Positions 24,253-33,057 of a stretch of 56,996 bases of DNA are shown here, in pieces (positions within the stretch are counted from its first letter, which is position 1; each line of letters begins with the position of its first letter). The notes beneath the pieces were generated by a model that did no database searches, was not told where the DNA came from, and saw only the letters and a list, made by a program, of their open reading frames with translations. A program made the translations under genes and the position numbers. Source of the stretch: Stentor coeruleus. Its lineage: Eukaryota; Ciliophora; Heterotrichea; Heterotrichida; Stentoridae. Where the stretch lies: assembly GCA_001970955.1 (NCBI GenBank), contig MPUH01000402.1, positions 1 to 56,996 of the forward strand, written 5' to 3'.

Positions 24253-24627
24253 ATGAACAGAAAAGATTCTTCTGCTTTAAATTTTTTCCCTAAGGGGTAC
24301 AAATTCAGAATAGCAAAAGGTAATTCCGAAAAATCAATCACACCTTGTAAAAAAGAATTTATAGTACGTAGAGAGCCTATAACAAAATTAATCAAAAACG
24401 AGTTGAAACCTCCATGGCTAGAAGATATAGACATTACACCAATGAAGTTCAGAAAAAGCGATCCAAATTTTTCTGACTTCATGTCTATGAATGAAAAAAG
24501 AAAAGCTACATTAATACTAGAGCCGCTTCCTTTGAAAAACAAGATAGCTGAAGCGTCCATGAAAAAATTATCTCTTAAATGTAAATTGAAACCGGTTCAA
24601 TACGCTAACCTGGGAAAAATCTATTAA
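24253..24627 (+). CDS. Small basic PPW/SDFM-motif protein, copy D
   Basis: 124 residues from ATG 24253. Basic and Lys-rich. The shared core is LKPPWLEDIDITPMKF, then PNFSDFMSMNEKRK (residues about 55-85), a close variant of the S-x-S-D-L-M block in copies A and B. No membrane segment, signal peptide or metal site. It is the last of four family members spread over 7.5 kb on both strands. Family unknown. Confidence 0.6.
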   Translation: MNRKDSSALNFFPKGYKFRIAKGNSEKSITPCKKEFIVRREPITKLIKNELKPPWLEDIDITPMKFRKSDPNFSDFMSMNEKRKATLILEPLPLKNKIAEASMKKLSLKCKLKPVQYANLGKIY

Positions 24628-24892
24628 ATGCATAATAAAAAATATTTAGCCTAAGTTTTTTGACTTATCATCTAATTGTAATTTCTTAATGATAGTAACT
24701 TTGAGGATCTAAGACTAAAAACCTTTAAAATGTTTAAAAATGTAACTGAGGAATTTAAAAAAGTATAATTATATATATTATAGATATAATAATTATGAAT
24801 ATTTTACCCTAAGAAATTTTCTTTATCTTCCTTTTGATTGTCTTAGATTTGATTAAGTTTTTAAGTTAAGCATTTTGACATAATAGCGATTA
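24628..24892. other. Intergenic, no feature seen
   Basis: AT-rich spacer between copy D and the minus-strand relic frame. Nothing recognised. Confidence 0.4.
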
Positions 24893-25193
24893 TTATACAT
24901 TTTTAAATAATATCAAGGCTACCAAAGCTTGCTTACCAAATATTTCAACAATTTCTAGCTTTGGTCTAATGAAATTCACTTTCAGATATCCTTCATACAC
25001 AATAAGATATATAAGTATTATTTTCCTAATTGAGTTTTTCTTATTCTAAAATATTTGTGTTTTTTTATTCAAAATAATTTCAAATAAAAACTTTATCGGC
25101 CTTTATGCTCTTCAGTTGATATCTGATATCAAAGGAAAATATTGATAAATTCATTATAAGGATAGACTATTAATCGAGGTAATTTTTCTTCAT
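24893..25193 (-). pseudogene. Interrupted coding-like frame
   Basis: From ATG 25193 on the minus strand: MKKNYLD, two stops, then SILIMNLSIFSFDIRYQ and LKSIKADKVFI, TGA, NYFE, TAA. A neighbouring frame then takes over with YLIVYEGYLKVNFIRPKLE and IVEIFGKQALVALILFKNV to TAA 24893-24895. The second part is 50 codons open and has a plausible protein composition. No family recognised. Probably a decayed gene with a frameshift, but chance cannot be excluded without a database search. Confidence 0.3.
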
Positions 25194-25693
25194 TTTATTA
25201 TTATATTTTGTCAGAAATATCAACTATAAAAGTTAATTGAAAATATATGATGGAATTCTGAGTCAAATTAAATTTTATACTATAAAGTTCATTAATGTAT
25301 TATAATTAATGATTTCAGTATTTCTTCTTCAGTTATTACAATATTTTCAAATCACTTAAATTCTAGATTTAAACTCATGCAAATTTATATAAAATTATTA
25401 TATCCTTAGTATTTTACTATTTAGTTATCTAGTTTCCTTCATTCAAAAAATTATTCTTCCATTTATCATAGCCTAAATTCTCATATTCCTTTATCTTTTA
25501 CAATTCTTAGCCATAATCCAAATCATCTTCATCATAAAAAATCCAAAAAGTCACACTTCTTCATTAAATCATTCCAAAACCCCAATTCAAAAATAATCCT
25601 AACATCTTTACATTTAAAACCCATATAAAAAAACCTTTATCACAACTATCCTATCTTATCCTATCTTTAAAAAATCAAACTATTTTACTATAT
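25194..25693. other. Intergenic trailer region
   Basis: Bases 25480-25690 are C-rich on the plus strand, which is G-rich in the sense of the minus-strand gene ending here, consistent with a 3' trailer. No gene seen. Confidence 0.4.
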
Positions 25694-25960
25694 TTAAGAC
25701 TGATTTTTTCTTCTACTATGACTTGTGCTGATTCTTTGCAGTTTATCCTCAGCTTGAATTCTCTTAAGCCTTTCTTCCCTTAACAATTTTTCAAGTTCTT
25801 CAATATATCTTTTCTGACTGCTAGTAGTTTTAAAACTAACTTCAGTCTTCCTATCAGCATCTTCTTGACTTTTCTCTTCCAATCCCTTATCTTCATCATT
25901 AAATTCCCCTTCTTCTCCTTCTTCTTCACCTTCTTCAATGTTTTCCTGATTCAATTCATT
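25694..25960 (-). other. In-frame 88-codon extension beyond a TAA stop
   Basis: Directly downstream of TAA 25963-25961, in the same frame and with no intron possible, lie 88 open codons: an acidic stretch (ENIEEGEEEGEEGEFNDED) that continues the acidic tail before the stop, then a coiled coil (QKRYIEELEKLLREERLKR) and a basic end, stopping at TAA 25694. The continuity across the stop suggests that TAA replaced a Gln codon recently, that the stop is read through, or that the base is wrong. Confidence 0.6.
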
Positions 25961-26527
25961 TTATTCCTTCCCTTCTTCTTCATCTTCTTCAGAATCTTTT
26001 CTATCTTCAATAACCAGTCTATCTTCATTACATTTTTTATCACTATTTTTCTCTCGAGTCCTTCTTTTTTTAACGACAATCTTACTTTCATTATTTAAAG
26101 GTCTTTGATTTTTAGGCTCTTCTTGAACTTTTGGCTCTTGTTTAGTTGTTTCTTCATTTAAATATGCACGACGGTTGTAGTTTGTTAAACTACCTGATGT
26201 TGTTGGCCTAGAAACAATTCCTGATGATTGAACTACGTTATTGATAGTGTTATTTGCATTTCTAGAATACTTGCCTCTTACTTCTGCATAAACATTCATT
26301 GCACCCAAATTTATGTTTGCAGCAGGCAATGTACTGTATACAGTACTATGGGCCCTGTGTCTTTTGCTTGAACGGTTAGGTCTTCTTATAGGGCTTGTGC
26401 TTTTTTTAAAAGAATCAGTATGGGAACTTTATAGGTTTTACCTTTGGAATCGGTGAGCTTGGCCTATTTCTTTTTGAACTCTTTGTTGCCAGGCTACATG
26501 CTCATCGTGGTAAGTTAATGAGACCAT
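25961..26527 (-). CDS. Acidic/basic low-complexity protein (one 15-nt intron)
   Basis: Starts at ATG 26527 (MVSLTYHDEHVAWQQRVQKE). A 15-nt intron at 26441-26427 removes two in-frame TAA codons without changing frame. The product is 183 residues to TAA 25961, or about 272 if that TAA is not a true end. The N-terminus is compact with two Trp/Gln-rich turns. The middle is basic and Ser/Asn-rich (RRPNRSSKRHRAHSTVYS). The C-terminal part alternates KKRR clusters with acidic runs. There are no membrane segments. Composition suggests a nuclear or cytoskeleton-associated disordered protein; no family recognised. Confidence 0.65.
26427..26441 (-). other. 15-nt intron
   Basis: Sense sequence GTAAAACCTATAAAG. 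It carries two in-frame TAA codons, and its removal joins AHRFQ to SSHTDSF in frame. Confidence 0.88.
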
Positions 26528-27249
26528 TTTTATTATACCCTTTTGAACTTTTCTTATATAATAAGTTGAGTATGAAGTTTATAAATTTTGGATTTTGGGA
26601 TAAGAATTTCGGTTTGGCTTTTAGGTTTAGGGTTATGGAGAAGTTTGGTGAGAAAGTGATTAAGGAAACTTGATTTCGATGATTAAAATTTGTTTTGAAA
26701 TTGGATTTAAGATATAAGAAAAAATTGTTTGATGATATAAGAAGGAAAAATTGTGGTAGAGTTATATTTTGTTAAGTTTATAGAGTTTATTTTTATTGTT
26801 TTATTAGTAAATAATAGCTTTTAAGGATATATGATATTTATTAGTAAATAATAGCTTTTAAGGATATATGATATTTATTTATTTCAGTTCATAAAATTTA
26901 TTGTTATAAATTTTGGTATGATTTAATTTATGATTGCGTTTATCAAAAATTAGTTTTACAAAGCAACAGGAAATTAAATATAACCCATTACACTCTAGAT
27001 AAAATTTATAGGTAATTATAAATTCTACATATACTAAATCCCTATCAAACCTATAAAAACTCATTTTACAAATCCTACAAGTTATATATATATTTCCCCC
27101 AACTCCTCAGAACAATATCTTTAAAATGATCATTATCCTTCTTTTATAAAAGTAACCATAAAATATCTACCTTCATTATCTCAACTCAAAAAAAAATTAA
27201 TCATCTCTAAATCACATATAAATCTAAAAAAACTAAAATCATAAAAATC
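26528..27249. other. Intergenic region with a 37-bp tandem duplication
   Basis: Bases 26528-26780 are G-rich and C-poor on the plus strand (C-rich in the sense of the minus-strand gene that starts at 26527), the usual upstream signature. A tandem 37-bp duplication lies at 26801-26874. No gene supported. Confidence 0.45.
26801..26874. repeat. 37-bp tandem duplication
   Basis: Two adjacent copies (26801-26837 and 26838-26874) of a TTATTAGTAAATAATAGC-containing unit, apparently identical, in non-coding AT-rich DNA. No N between them. Confidence 0.8.
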
Positions 27250-27411
27250 TAATCCTATACACCACTCACAAAAAAAAAATCTTAATTTCCTATTTATTAT
27301 CAAATCCAACAATTAATTTTTTCTTCATCATAATCCTATACACCACTCACAAAAAAAAAATCTTAATTTCCTATTTATTATCAAATCCAACAATTAATTT
27401 TTTCTTCATCA
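27250..27411. repeat. 81-bp tandem duplication overlapping a gene end
   Basis: Two adjacent 81-bp copies (27250-27330 and 27331-27411), apparently identical. The inner copy contains the last codons and stop of the minus-strand membrane-protein gene, so the outer copy is a duplicated C-terminal coding end lying in the trailer. It could be a replication slip or an assembly error, but there is no N. Confidence 0.85.
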
Positions 27412-28257
27412 TAATCCACTTCCTATCTCTCTCAAAAATAATCGTCATTCCCAAACAAACCCCTAACCCTACAGCCAATACTAAACACACAATTTGTACA
27501 TTTTCACTACAATTTTCTCTATAATTCTCACAAACTTCTCTTTTTTGTATACTATAAACCCCAAGTATATGAAAAATTATTGTTCCTGACATATAAAACT
27601 CTTGTTTCCATAATAACACAATAAACCCTATAATAAAAATACTAATTACAAACACAATAACTTTTATATGGTCTGAAGCTAATCCATATCTTAAAGCTTT
27701 GATTGAAAAAGATAATGATGTTATGAATTCAATTAACATAAGTGGCATAAGTAATAAGTGCATAGCACTAAAACCTAAAAGTTTTATTTTTTTATTAAGA
27801 TTAAGGTTTTTCTGATGATTGTGTGCGTTTTTGTATGCGTTTATGGTTAGGATAAAACATATTGCACTGAGGATTGTGTTGAAAATATTTATAAAATCCT
27901 GTTGGGTTATTGATTTTGATATTGTAAATATAGAATATAGGATTAAGATTGCTAGATTTGAGTAGTTTAATTTCTTTGAGATATAAGGTGTTATGTAATA
28001 AAGGCTTTTGACTAAAGCTATACTTTGGAATAAAGATAAGAAAATAATGGCTCCCCAATTTAAGCAGTCAAAGTATGGGTCTTTAATAATAGAAACTGAA
28101 AGCTCGAGTTTGGAAAAATTATAAAGGCCTGTTGCTGCAATATAGCAAGTCAATTGAAAAAGAAAAGTTATACTATGAGATGTGTATAAAATTCCTATAA
28201 AATATTTATATAGTAAATTATTACAATAATAGAAAATTGTATTTTAATTAATTTACA
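27371..28257 (-). CDS. Multi-pass membrane protein, N-terminus uncertain
   Basis: Open from about 28257 to TAA 27371 (about 295 codons) but with no ATG at its 5' end. The first in-frame Met is far inside (SAMHLLLMPLML). About six or seven hydrophobic segments follow each other (for example WGAIIFLSLFQSIALV, IFNTILSAICFILTI, VIVFVISIFIIGFIVLL, VQIVCLVLAVGLGVCLGMTI), with short polar loops and a cytosolic-looking charged tail (FERDRKWIMMKKKL). The family is not recognised. The missing start could lie in the interrupted frame just upstream (28248-28547). Sense-strand skew rises to G-rich at the 3' end, as in real genes here. Confidence 0.55.
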
Positions 28258-28547
28258 CTTAAAAGAATGTGCAGCATGACAAAATGACCTTTAGAATAAT
28301 CTTGAAAAGTCCACTCTGTCGGTATGTCTTCAAAAGTTAAAAAGCATTTGATTTTATTTAATCCAAAATAAGCTAACATATCTCTATATTTAAATAACCC
28401 CGAAAATAATAAATGTATTATTTATAACATAAACAGCCTTAAGAAATTTATATTTTTTCAGTATCGGTATTATAAAATTAAAAATAATTTCTCATTGTAT
28501 ATTTTTATCTAATACAATATTAACACAAAACTACTTTCATCAATCAT
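28248..28547 (-). pseudogene. Interrupted frame upstream of the membrane protein
   Basis: ATG 28547 begins MIDESSFVLILY. The frame then meets TAG, TAA, TGA and TAA, but its last 54 codons are clean and protein-like (LLFSGLFKYRDMLAYFGLN, KIKCFLTFEDIPTEWTFQDY, SKGHFVMLHILLSVN), ending at TAA 28248. A one-base frame change would lead into the open frame of the downstream membrane protein, so this may be its decayed N-terminal part. No 15-17 nt intron fixes it. Confidence 0.4.
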
Positions 28548-28638
28548 TATCACACCTACCAAAATATCTCTTAAAACACCCTAATTTCTCTTATATCATA
28601 AAAATCACAACCTAACATAATAATCTTTAATACGTTAA

Positions 28639-30705
28639 ATGTTATTTGAATCAAAGTCTCAAAAACATACAATTCCCAATAAAAAAATCGAAGACAAAGC
28701 TCAAACATATCATTCCCCAGATCGTAAAATCTCTCATACTCACACCCAAAGCTTACAAGATTTCTATAAACACTGGCCAGGACTAGGATCCTCATCAAGT
28801 CCGAGATATCGTTCCCCAACACATAGTGCTTTAAACTTAGAAAATACCGATACAATCATCCCATGCCCAACATGTGAAAGAAGATCAAATGAAACATCAT
28901 GTCAAACATATCATGAAAGTCCTCCAAAAATACGTCCATCTCATCACAATGTAGTTTGTGAAGACTGTTCTGAAGGTAGTTTTTCTAAAGTTCTTAAAGT
29001 AGTTTGTATGGATGAAAGCAATGAAATCTATAGTGGGACTCAGAAAATCAAAATAATAGAATCTGTTGGTCCAATTGGAGAGCCTAATAATTTCCCAGTT
29101 GTAGGTTCAGGAAAGTCAGTCCAAGTTCATTATCAAGAAATATACCCACCACCAAAGCAAGAATTAACATCACTAATCCCAGAAAGTAAAAGAGAAAATG
29201 GATCTTTATCATATACTCTTAAAGAAGAAGAGAGAAAAAGAGTTGCTATAAGAAGAGCTGAGTATGCTAATAGAGTCAAAGGTGTTGCTAAGACTATAAT
29301 CACAACAATTACTGGGGATTCTGATAGGGATAATAGAATTGAAGGCCAATTATGTTCAGTTGATGAAGAGGGTTTACAAGATGATGAGCTTTTTAATGCA
29401 ACTTTTGGTAAGGATCCTAAGATAAGCACATCAAAAATTGAGAATAAGAAAAAAACTTCTAATCAGTATTATGAAAACCTTAAAGAAGATAGTATTAAAG
29501 AAAGTATTGAAAATTCGAAAAAGTCGGTTAAACATAAAATCCTTGCTAAACTTGCTGGAAAAGATTTGGATGATTATGTTTACCCTGGAAGTATAGGGAA
29601 AAAAAATTATGAGATAAGGTCTGTTAATCCTATACCTCCAATAAATAATGAACTTGTTGCTGATTCTGATAGTGGGAATAGTAGTAGGGATATGCCAAAA
29701 TCCCCTTCAAATACTTTGATTGAAGGGTGGAAAAATGATTCTGATAGTATTGGGGCAGATAAACATTCAACTCCATCTGTGGGAAGCAGGCATTTTGATG
29801 AGCAGAAAAAAGGAGAGGAAATATTTGTAGAAGAAGGGAATGATTATAGGAAAAACCCTAATAAAGATAAAGATAAAGAAAAATGCTATGGAAATGTGGA
29901 CTTAGAAAGGCATGACTGTGAAAAAAATAATGAAAAACATGAATTTAGTAGTAGGGTTTTGACTAAAGAAGATGATAAAAATGATTTTATGGATGAAGAT
30001 CATAAAAAATATAGTCCAAAACATTTGGTAGGAGAAAATTCTGAAGACCAGACTGGTGGAAGTATAAAAAAACAAGGAAATGAAGGACAAACTGAAACTT
30101 CTCATGACCTTTATGATAAAAATTCAAAGGATATTATACAAAAATCCTTTGGGGCAAATGAAAACCCTAATGACAACATAAAATCTTCAGCTGAAAAAGC
30201 TTCTGAGTCAATAGAAAACACTCATGAAGGTTCAGATGAACAGTTTTACCGTACAGGATTTGGGGAAATAAGTAAAATATCATTTGTAAGCACAGATGAT
30301 CATCATTCATCAGGAATTTCATTTGATAATTCAGAAAACTATATAAGTAAAAATGTTATTAATGAAGAAGATAAAGCACAAGAGAATATTTATGATAATG
30401 ATAGTGATAAAAATTCAGGATATCTTCATAGAATAACAGAAAGTGATGAAGATAGACAAGAAACTCCTGATATACCTAAAGATGCTGATGAAACTTATGG
30501 AACATCACCTGGAGAAGCTGATAAAAAAGGAAAAGGGATGAGAGGTGGGAAAGGAAATACTGGAGAGGCGGTGGATCCTAATAAAATCAATATGCTATTT
30601 TTAGTGTTGACTGACCCACAGGTTATTAAAGGTCTTAAACTCTTAGGAGGGTTTGCTGATTATTTGGAGAAAAATGGAAAGGATGTTTTGGATTGGAAAT
30701 ATTAG
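28639..30705 (+). CDS. Large disordered Ser/Lys/Glu/Asp-rich protein
   Basis: 688 residues from ATG 28639. The N-terminus (SQKHTIPNKK, DFYKHWPGLGSSSSPRYRSP) is followed by two short Cys pairs (CPTC near residue 75, CEDC near 107), then a Pro-rich stretch, a basic EEERKRVAIRRAEYANRVKG segment and about 400 residues of highly charged low-complexity sequence rich in D, E, K, S and N. The last 50 residues are again ordered-looking (INMLFLVLTDPQVIKGLKLL, GGFADYLEKNGKDVLDWKY). No membrane segment or catalytic motif. The family is not recognised. The C-terminal block is the best handle for homology. Confidence 0.8.
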   Translation: MLFESKSQKHTIPNKKIEDKAQTYHSPDRKISHTHTQSLQDFYKHWPGLGSSSSPRYRSPTHSALNLENTDTIIPCPTCERRSNETSCQTYHESPPKIRPSHHNVVCEDCSEGSFSKVLKVVCMDESNEIYSGTQKIKIIESVGPIGEPNNFPVVGSGKSVQVHYQEIYPPPKQELTSLIPESKRENGSLSYTLKEEERKRVAIRRAEYANRVKGVAKTIITTITGDSDRDNRIEGQLCSVDEEGLQDDELFNATFGKDPKISTSKIENKKKTSNQYYENLKEDSIKESIENSKKSVKHKILAKLAGKDLDDYVYPGSIGKKNYEIRSVNPIPPINNELVADSDSGNSSRDMPKSPSNTLIEGWKNDSDSIGADKHSTPSVGSRHFDEQKKGEEIFVEEGNDYRKNPNKDKDKEKCYGNVDLERHDCEKNNEKHEFSSRVLTKEDDKNDFMDEDHKKYSPKHLVGENSEDQTGGSIKKQGNEGQTETSHDLYDKNSKDIIQKSFGANENPNDNIKSSAEKASESIENTHEGSDEQFYRTGFGEISKISFVSTDDHHSSGISFDNSENYISKNVINEEDKAQENIYDNDSDKNSGYLHRITESDEDRQETPDIPKDADETYGTSPGEADKKGKGMRGGKGNTGEAVDPNKINMLFLVLTDPQVIKGLKLLGGFADYLEKNGKDVLDWKY

Positions 30706-30893
30706 ATAAGATATTATTTTAATATAGGTCTTTTTAAAAATCGTAAGGTAAGGTAAAAGTATTTTGAAGATGAAAATCGTGGTTATAAGCTGAGAAAATC
30801 CAAAATATCATTTTCCTAGAAGCTTTTTATTATATGACCAACTATATCCTTGAAGTTTATATATATTGTGGCATAATCATGAATATTATTACT

Positions 30894-31694
30894 ATGGATC
30901 AAGAAGCACAAGCAAGAAAAAGCACAAGAAATTATCAAGAAAATACTTGCAATGTATGCCACAATCAATTCTCGATGACAAACCGTCATATTCTCTGTAG
31001 TACATGTTTCCAAAAAACTTGTCGTCTCCACATCACAACAGAGAAATCTCATTCTACTTGCGATATCTGCTTGAGAATTGAACTGAAAAAAAAAATCATG
31101 CAAGATCATCACGAACATATAAACTCTCTCAAAAACGATCTTCGAAGTTTACAACACAGAGAAAAAGCAAATCTCAAAGAAATCTCAGTAAAAACCCAAA
31201 CCATTACAAAACTCGAAGACTCTCTTAAATCACAGCATGAGGAATTCAACACAAAGCTTAAATCCTTAGAATCCTCAATCATCTCTGAAACAAAACATAT
31301 TGAAGAATCCACTTCGAAAATTTCTTCCTTAACCGCAATGATAGACTCAAGCAAGTCACTTCAAAAGAAAAAACAAGAATTTTTTGCCAATATCACAACT
31401 GAGCTTATTAAAGTACAAAAAGATCATAGTCTAGTAAAAGAAGAACATACTTTACTAGCAAATAAAGCAAATAAACTTATTGAAGAAAATGAAAGACTTA
31501 TTACTTTTCAAAAAGTTAGGACATTAACTTGTAATAGATGCTATAAAGAAATCATTTTAAAATTCAAAGAGGAGATAATAAAAATCTTAGGCCGAAAAGA
31601 AAATAAAAACGATTTAATTGCTAGTATTTTAGCAGTTAGAATGGAACAGACTGAAATTGTCACAAATCATTCTTGTAAGTGCTTGCTTTTTTAG
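30894..31694 (+). CDS. FYVE-like zinc finger/coiled-coil protein with CaaX-like end
   Basis: 266 residues from ATG 30894, which immediately precedes MDQEAQARKSTRNYQENTC. An upstream in-frame ATG at 30834 adds 20 hydrophobic residues with no support. Residues about 18-63 show CNVC-x3-F-S-x4-RH-x2-CSTC-x4-C-x2-H ... CDIC, the spacing of a FYVE-related zinc finger, although the R(R/K)HHCR basic patch is only partly kept. About 150 residues of coiled coil follow (LKNDLRSLQHREKANLKEIS), then a CNRC pair and the last six residues CKCLLF. CLLF fits a CaaX box of the geranylgeranyl type. Inference: a membrane-attached endosomal tether or adaptor. A RING-variant or Slp/rabphilin-type finger is the alternative. 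Confidence 0.6.
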   Translation: MDQEAQARKSTRNYQENTCNVCHNQFSMTNRHILCSTCFQKTCRLHITTEKSHSTCDICLRIELKKKIMQDHHEHINSLKNDLRSLQHREKANLKEISVKTQTITKLEDSLKSQHEEFNTKLKSLESSIISETKHIEESTSKISSLTAMIDSSKSLQKKKQEFFANITTELIKVQKDHSLVKEEHTLLANKANKLIEENERLITFQKVRTLTCNRCYKEIILKFKEEIIKILGRKENKNDLIASILAVRMEQTEIVTNHSCKCLLF

Positions 31695-31764
31695 ATAATA
31701 ATTAAAATTGTACATCAGAGTTGGGGATGTTATTACAATCACCCAAACATAAAATACTAAAATA

Positions 31765-32460
31765 ATGGCAGCTTGTAAAGTAAATCAACTTGACAGTCTG
31801 CTTTTAGATAGCTTCTATCAAGATCTAATTTGCCAACAGCTACTAAAGCCTTTCCCTTTTGATAGTATCAAAACATTCTTCAGTATATCTCTAGTCAAAA
31901 CCGCTTATCTTTATTCAGGACTTTGGCATGGAAAAGATACTCAAGGAAATATAATATACAACACTACATATAAACTCCCATCAAATCCTTGGCTTTTTAT
32001 TCATTATTTCTTTGAGATTTTCCAAATCCTCAATATTACCTTCAAAGAACATCTTGGACGTATTCATACTTTATGGAATCTAGCTTTATTCATAAATTGG
32101 GTATTATTTCTTATAACATCAAAATATAGAAACCTTGCTGAAAGATTAGGTAAAATTCTTATATTATCTAAAGATCCTGAAAAAAGATTAAATATTGATT
32201 ATATGTATACACAAAGAGCTGTATTTTTTGCTATAGTTTCAGATACGATAAAAGCTATAATGCCTTATTTGAAAATCAATTCTTTGCTTAAGTTTTTAAA
32301 TGATGAATCTAATTTGATAAGTGATGGTAGTGATTATTGTGTTGTTTGTGATGCTGAAGAAATTGTTTCGCCTATGTATTATAATGGATGTTCTCATATT
32401 GCATGCTATGTGTGTTGGCAAGGAAGGGTAGGAAAAGGATGTCCAAGATGTAAGGATTAG
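31765..32460 (+). CDS. PEX2: PEX2-type peroxisomal RING E3
   Basis: 231 residues. Residues 5-20 (KVNQLDSLLLDSFYQDLIC) match the start of PEX2 proteins. The middle holds hydrophobic membrane helices (for example LWNLALFINWVLFLITS, YMYTQRAVFFAIVSDTIKAI). The last 45 residues form a RING: CVVC, then CSHIACYVC, then CPRC. PEX2 with PEX10 and PEX12 forms the peroxisomal export channel and ubiquitin ligase that monoubiquitinates PEX5. The protein is shorter than human PEX2 (305 residues) but has the same order of parts. PEX10 is the main alternative; the N-terminal LDSLLxDS motif favours PEX2. It starts 70 nt after the FYVE-like gene on the same strand. Confidence 0.75.
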   Translation: MAACKVNQLDSLLLDSFYQDLICQQLLKPFPFDSIKTFFSISLVKTAYLYSGLWHGKDTQGNIIYNTTYKLPSNPWLFIHYFFEIFQILNITFKEHLGRIHTLWNLALFINWVLFLITSKYRNLAERLGKILILSKDPEKRLNIDYMYTQRAVFFAIVSDTIKAIMPYLKINSLLKFLNDESNLISDGSDYCVVCDAEEIVSPMYYNGCSHIACYVCWQGRVGKGCPRCKD

Positions 32461-32671
32461 AGTTTGTAGAGAATGTTTGGGTAAATAATATGGATAGTAT
32501 TGATTAGTAATCAATGGAAAGTTATGGAAATTAGATGCTTTTTATTAAGGTTGAAGATTGTGTTAATAAAATGAAAGAGGGTATTTAAGTACCTAAAATG
32601 GGGGTAAGGAAATTTGATGTTTTATTGGAAATTGTATATTAGGAGTTTTAGTGTAAAATAGACCCATTTAA
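32461..32671. other. Short trailer region
   Basis: G-rich, C-poor sequence after PEX2. No feature seen before the interrupted frame at 32672. Confidence 0.4.
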
Positions 32672-33001
32672 ATGTAAGCTACTCAAATTGTTATAAAAGA
32701 CGAATTAGAAATGCTAGGAATCACTGTTTAGACTTCTGTAATAAAAAGGAATTTAATCGACTTTAATAATATTGTAAACCTCGAGTTAAGAGGATTTATT
32801 AGCAAATATGTATCCAAAATAAAATCTCCAACTAAAGAAACAATATTATGTGGAAAATCCAAAACCCTAGACATATCCCAGACTTAATTTTTAGCCTTCT
32901 ACAGTGACCCTATACAAAATTTATCCAATATAATCTAATTTTTAATTCCCCTAGACACAAAATTACCTTCACCAAAGCCTGTTCTATAAATTGACTTTTG
33001 A
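32672..33001 (+). pseudogene. 109-codon frame broken only by TAA/TAG codons
   Basis: ATG 32672 is followed directly by TAA 32675. The frame then reads ATQIVIKDELEMLGITV, TAG 32729, TSVIKRNLIDFNNIVNLEL and RGFISKYVSKIKSPTKETIL, LCGKSKTLDISQT, TAA 32885, FLAFYSDPIQNLSNII, TAA 32936, FLIPLDTKLPSPKPVL, TAA 32987, IDF and TGA 32999. No TGA occurs before the end and no tiny intron removes any stop. The amino-acid composition is protein-like. No family recognised. Either decay through C-to-T changes at Gln codons, or a gene using TAA/TAG for Gln. Confidence 0.4.
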
Positions 33002-33057
33002 AAATCCTAATCCCATGGTTAATTATCAAAGTATTAGGTTCTTAAATTAATTCAAAT

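Noticed and set aside
26560..26790. Plus-strand frame MKFINFGFWDKNF... interrupted by two TGA codons
   Set aside because: Lies in the G-rich antisense of the upstream tract of the minus-strand gene. Such C-poor sequence looks coding-like in any frame, so I do not count it with the interrupted genes.
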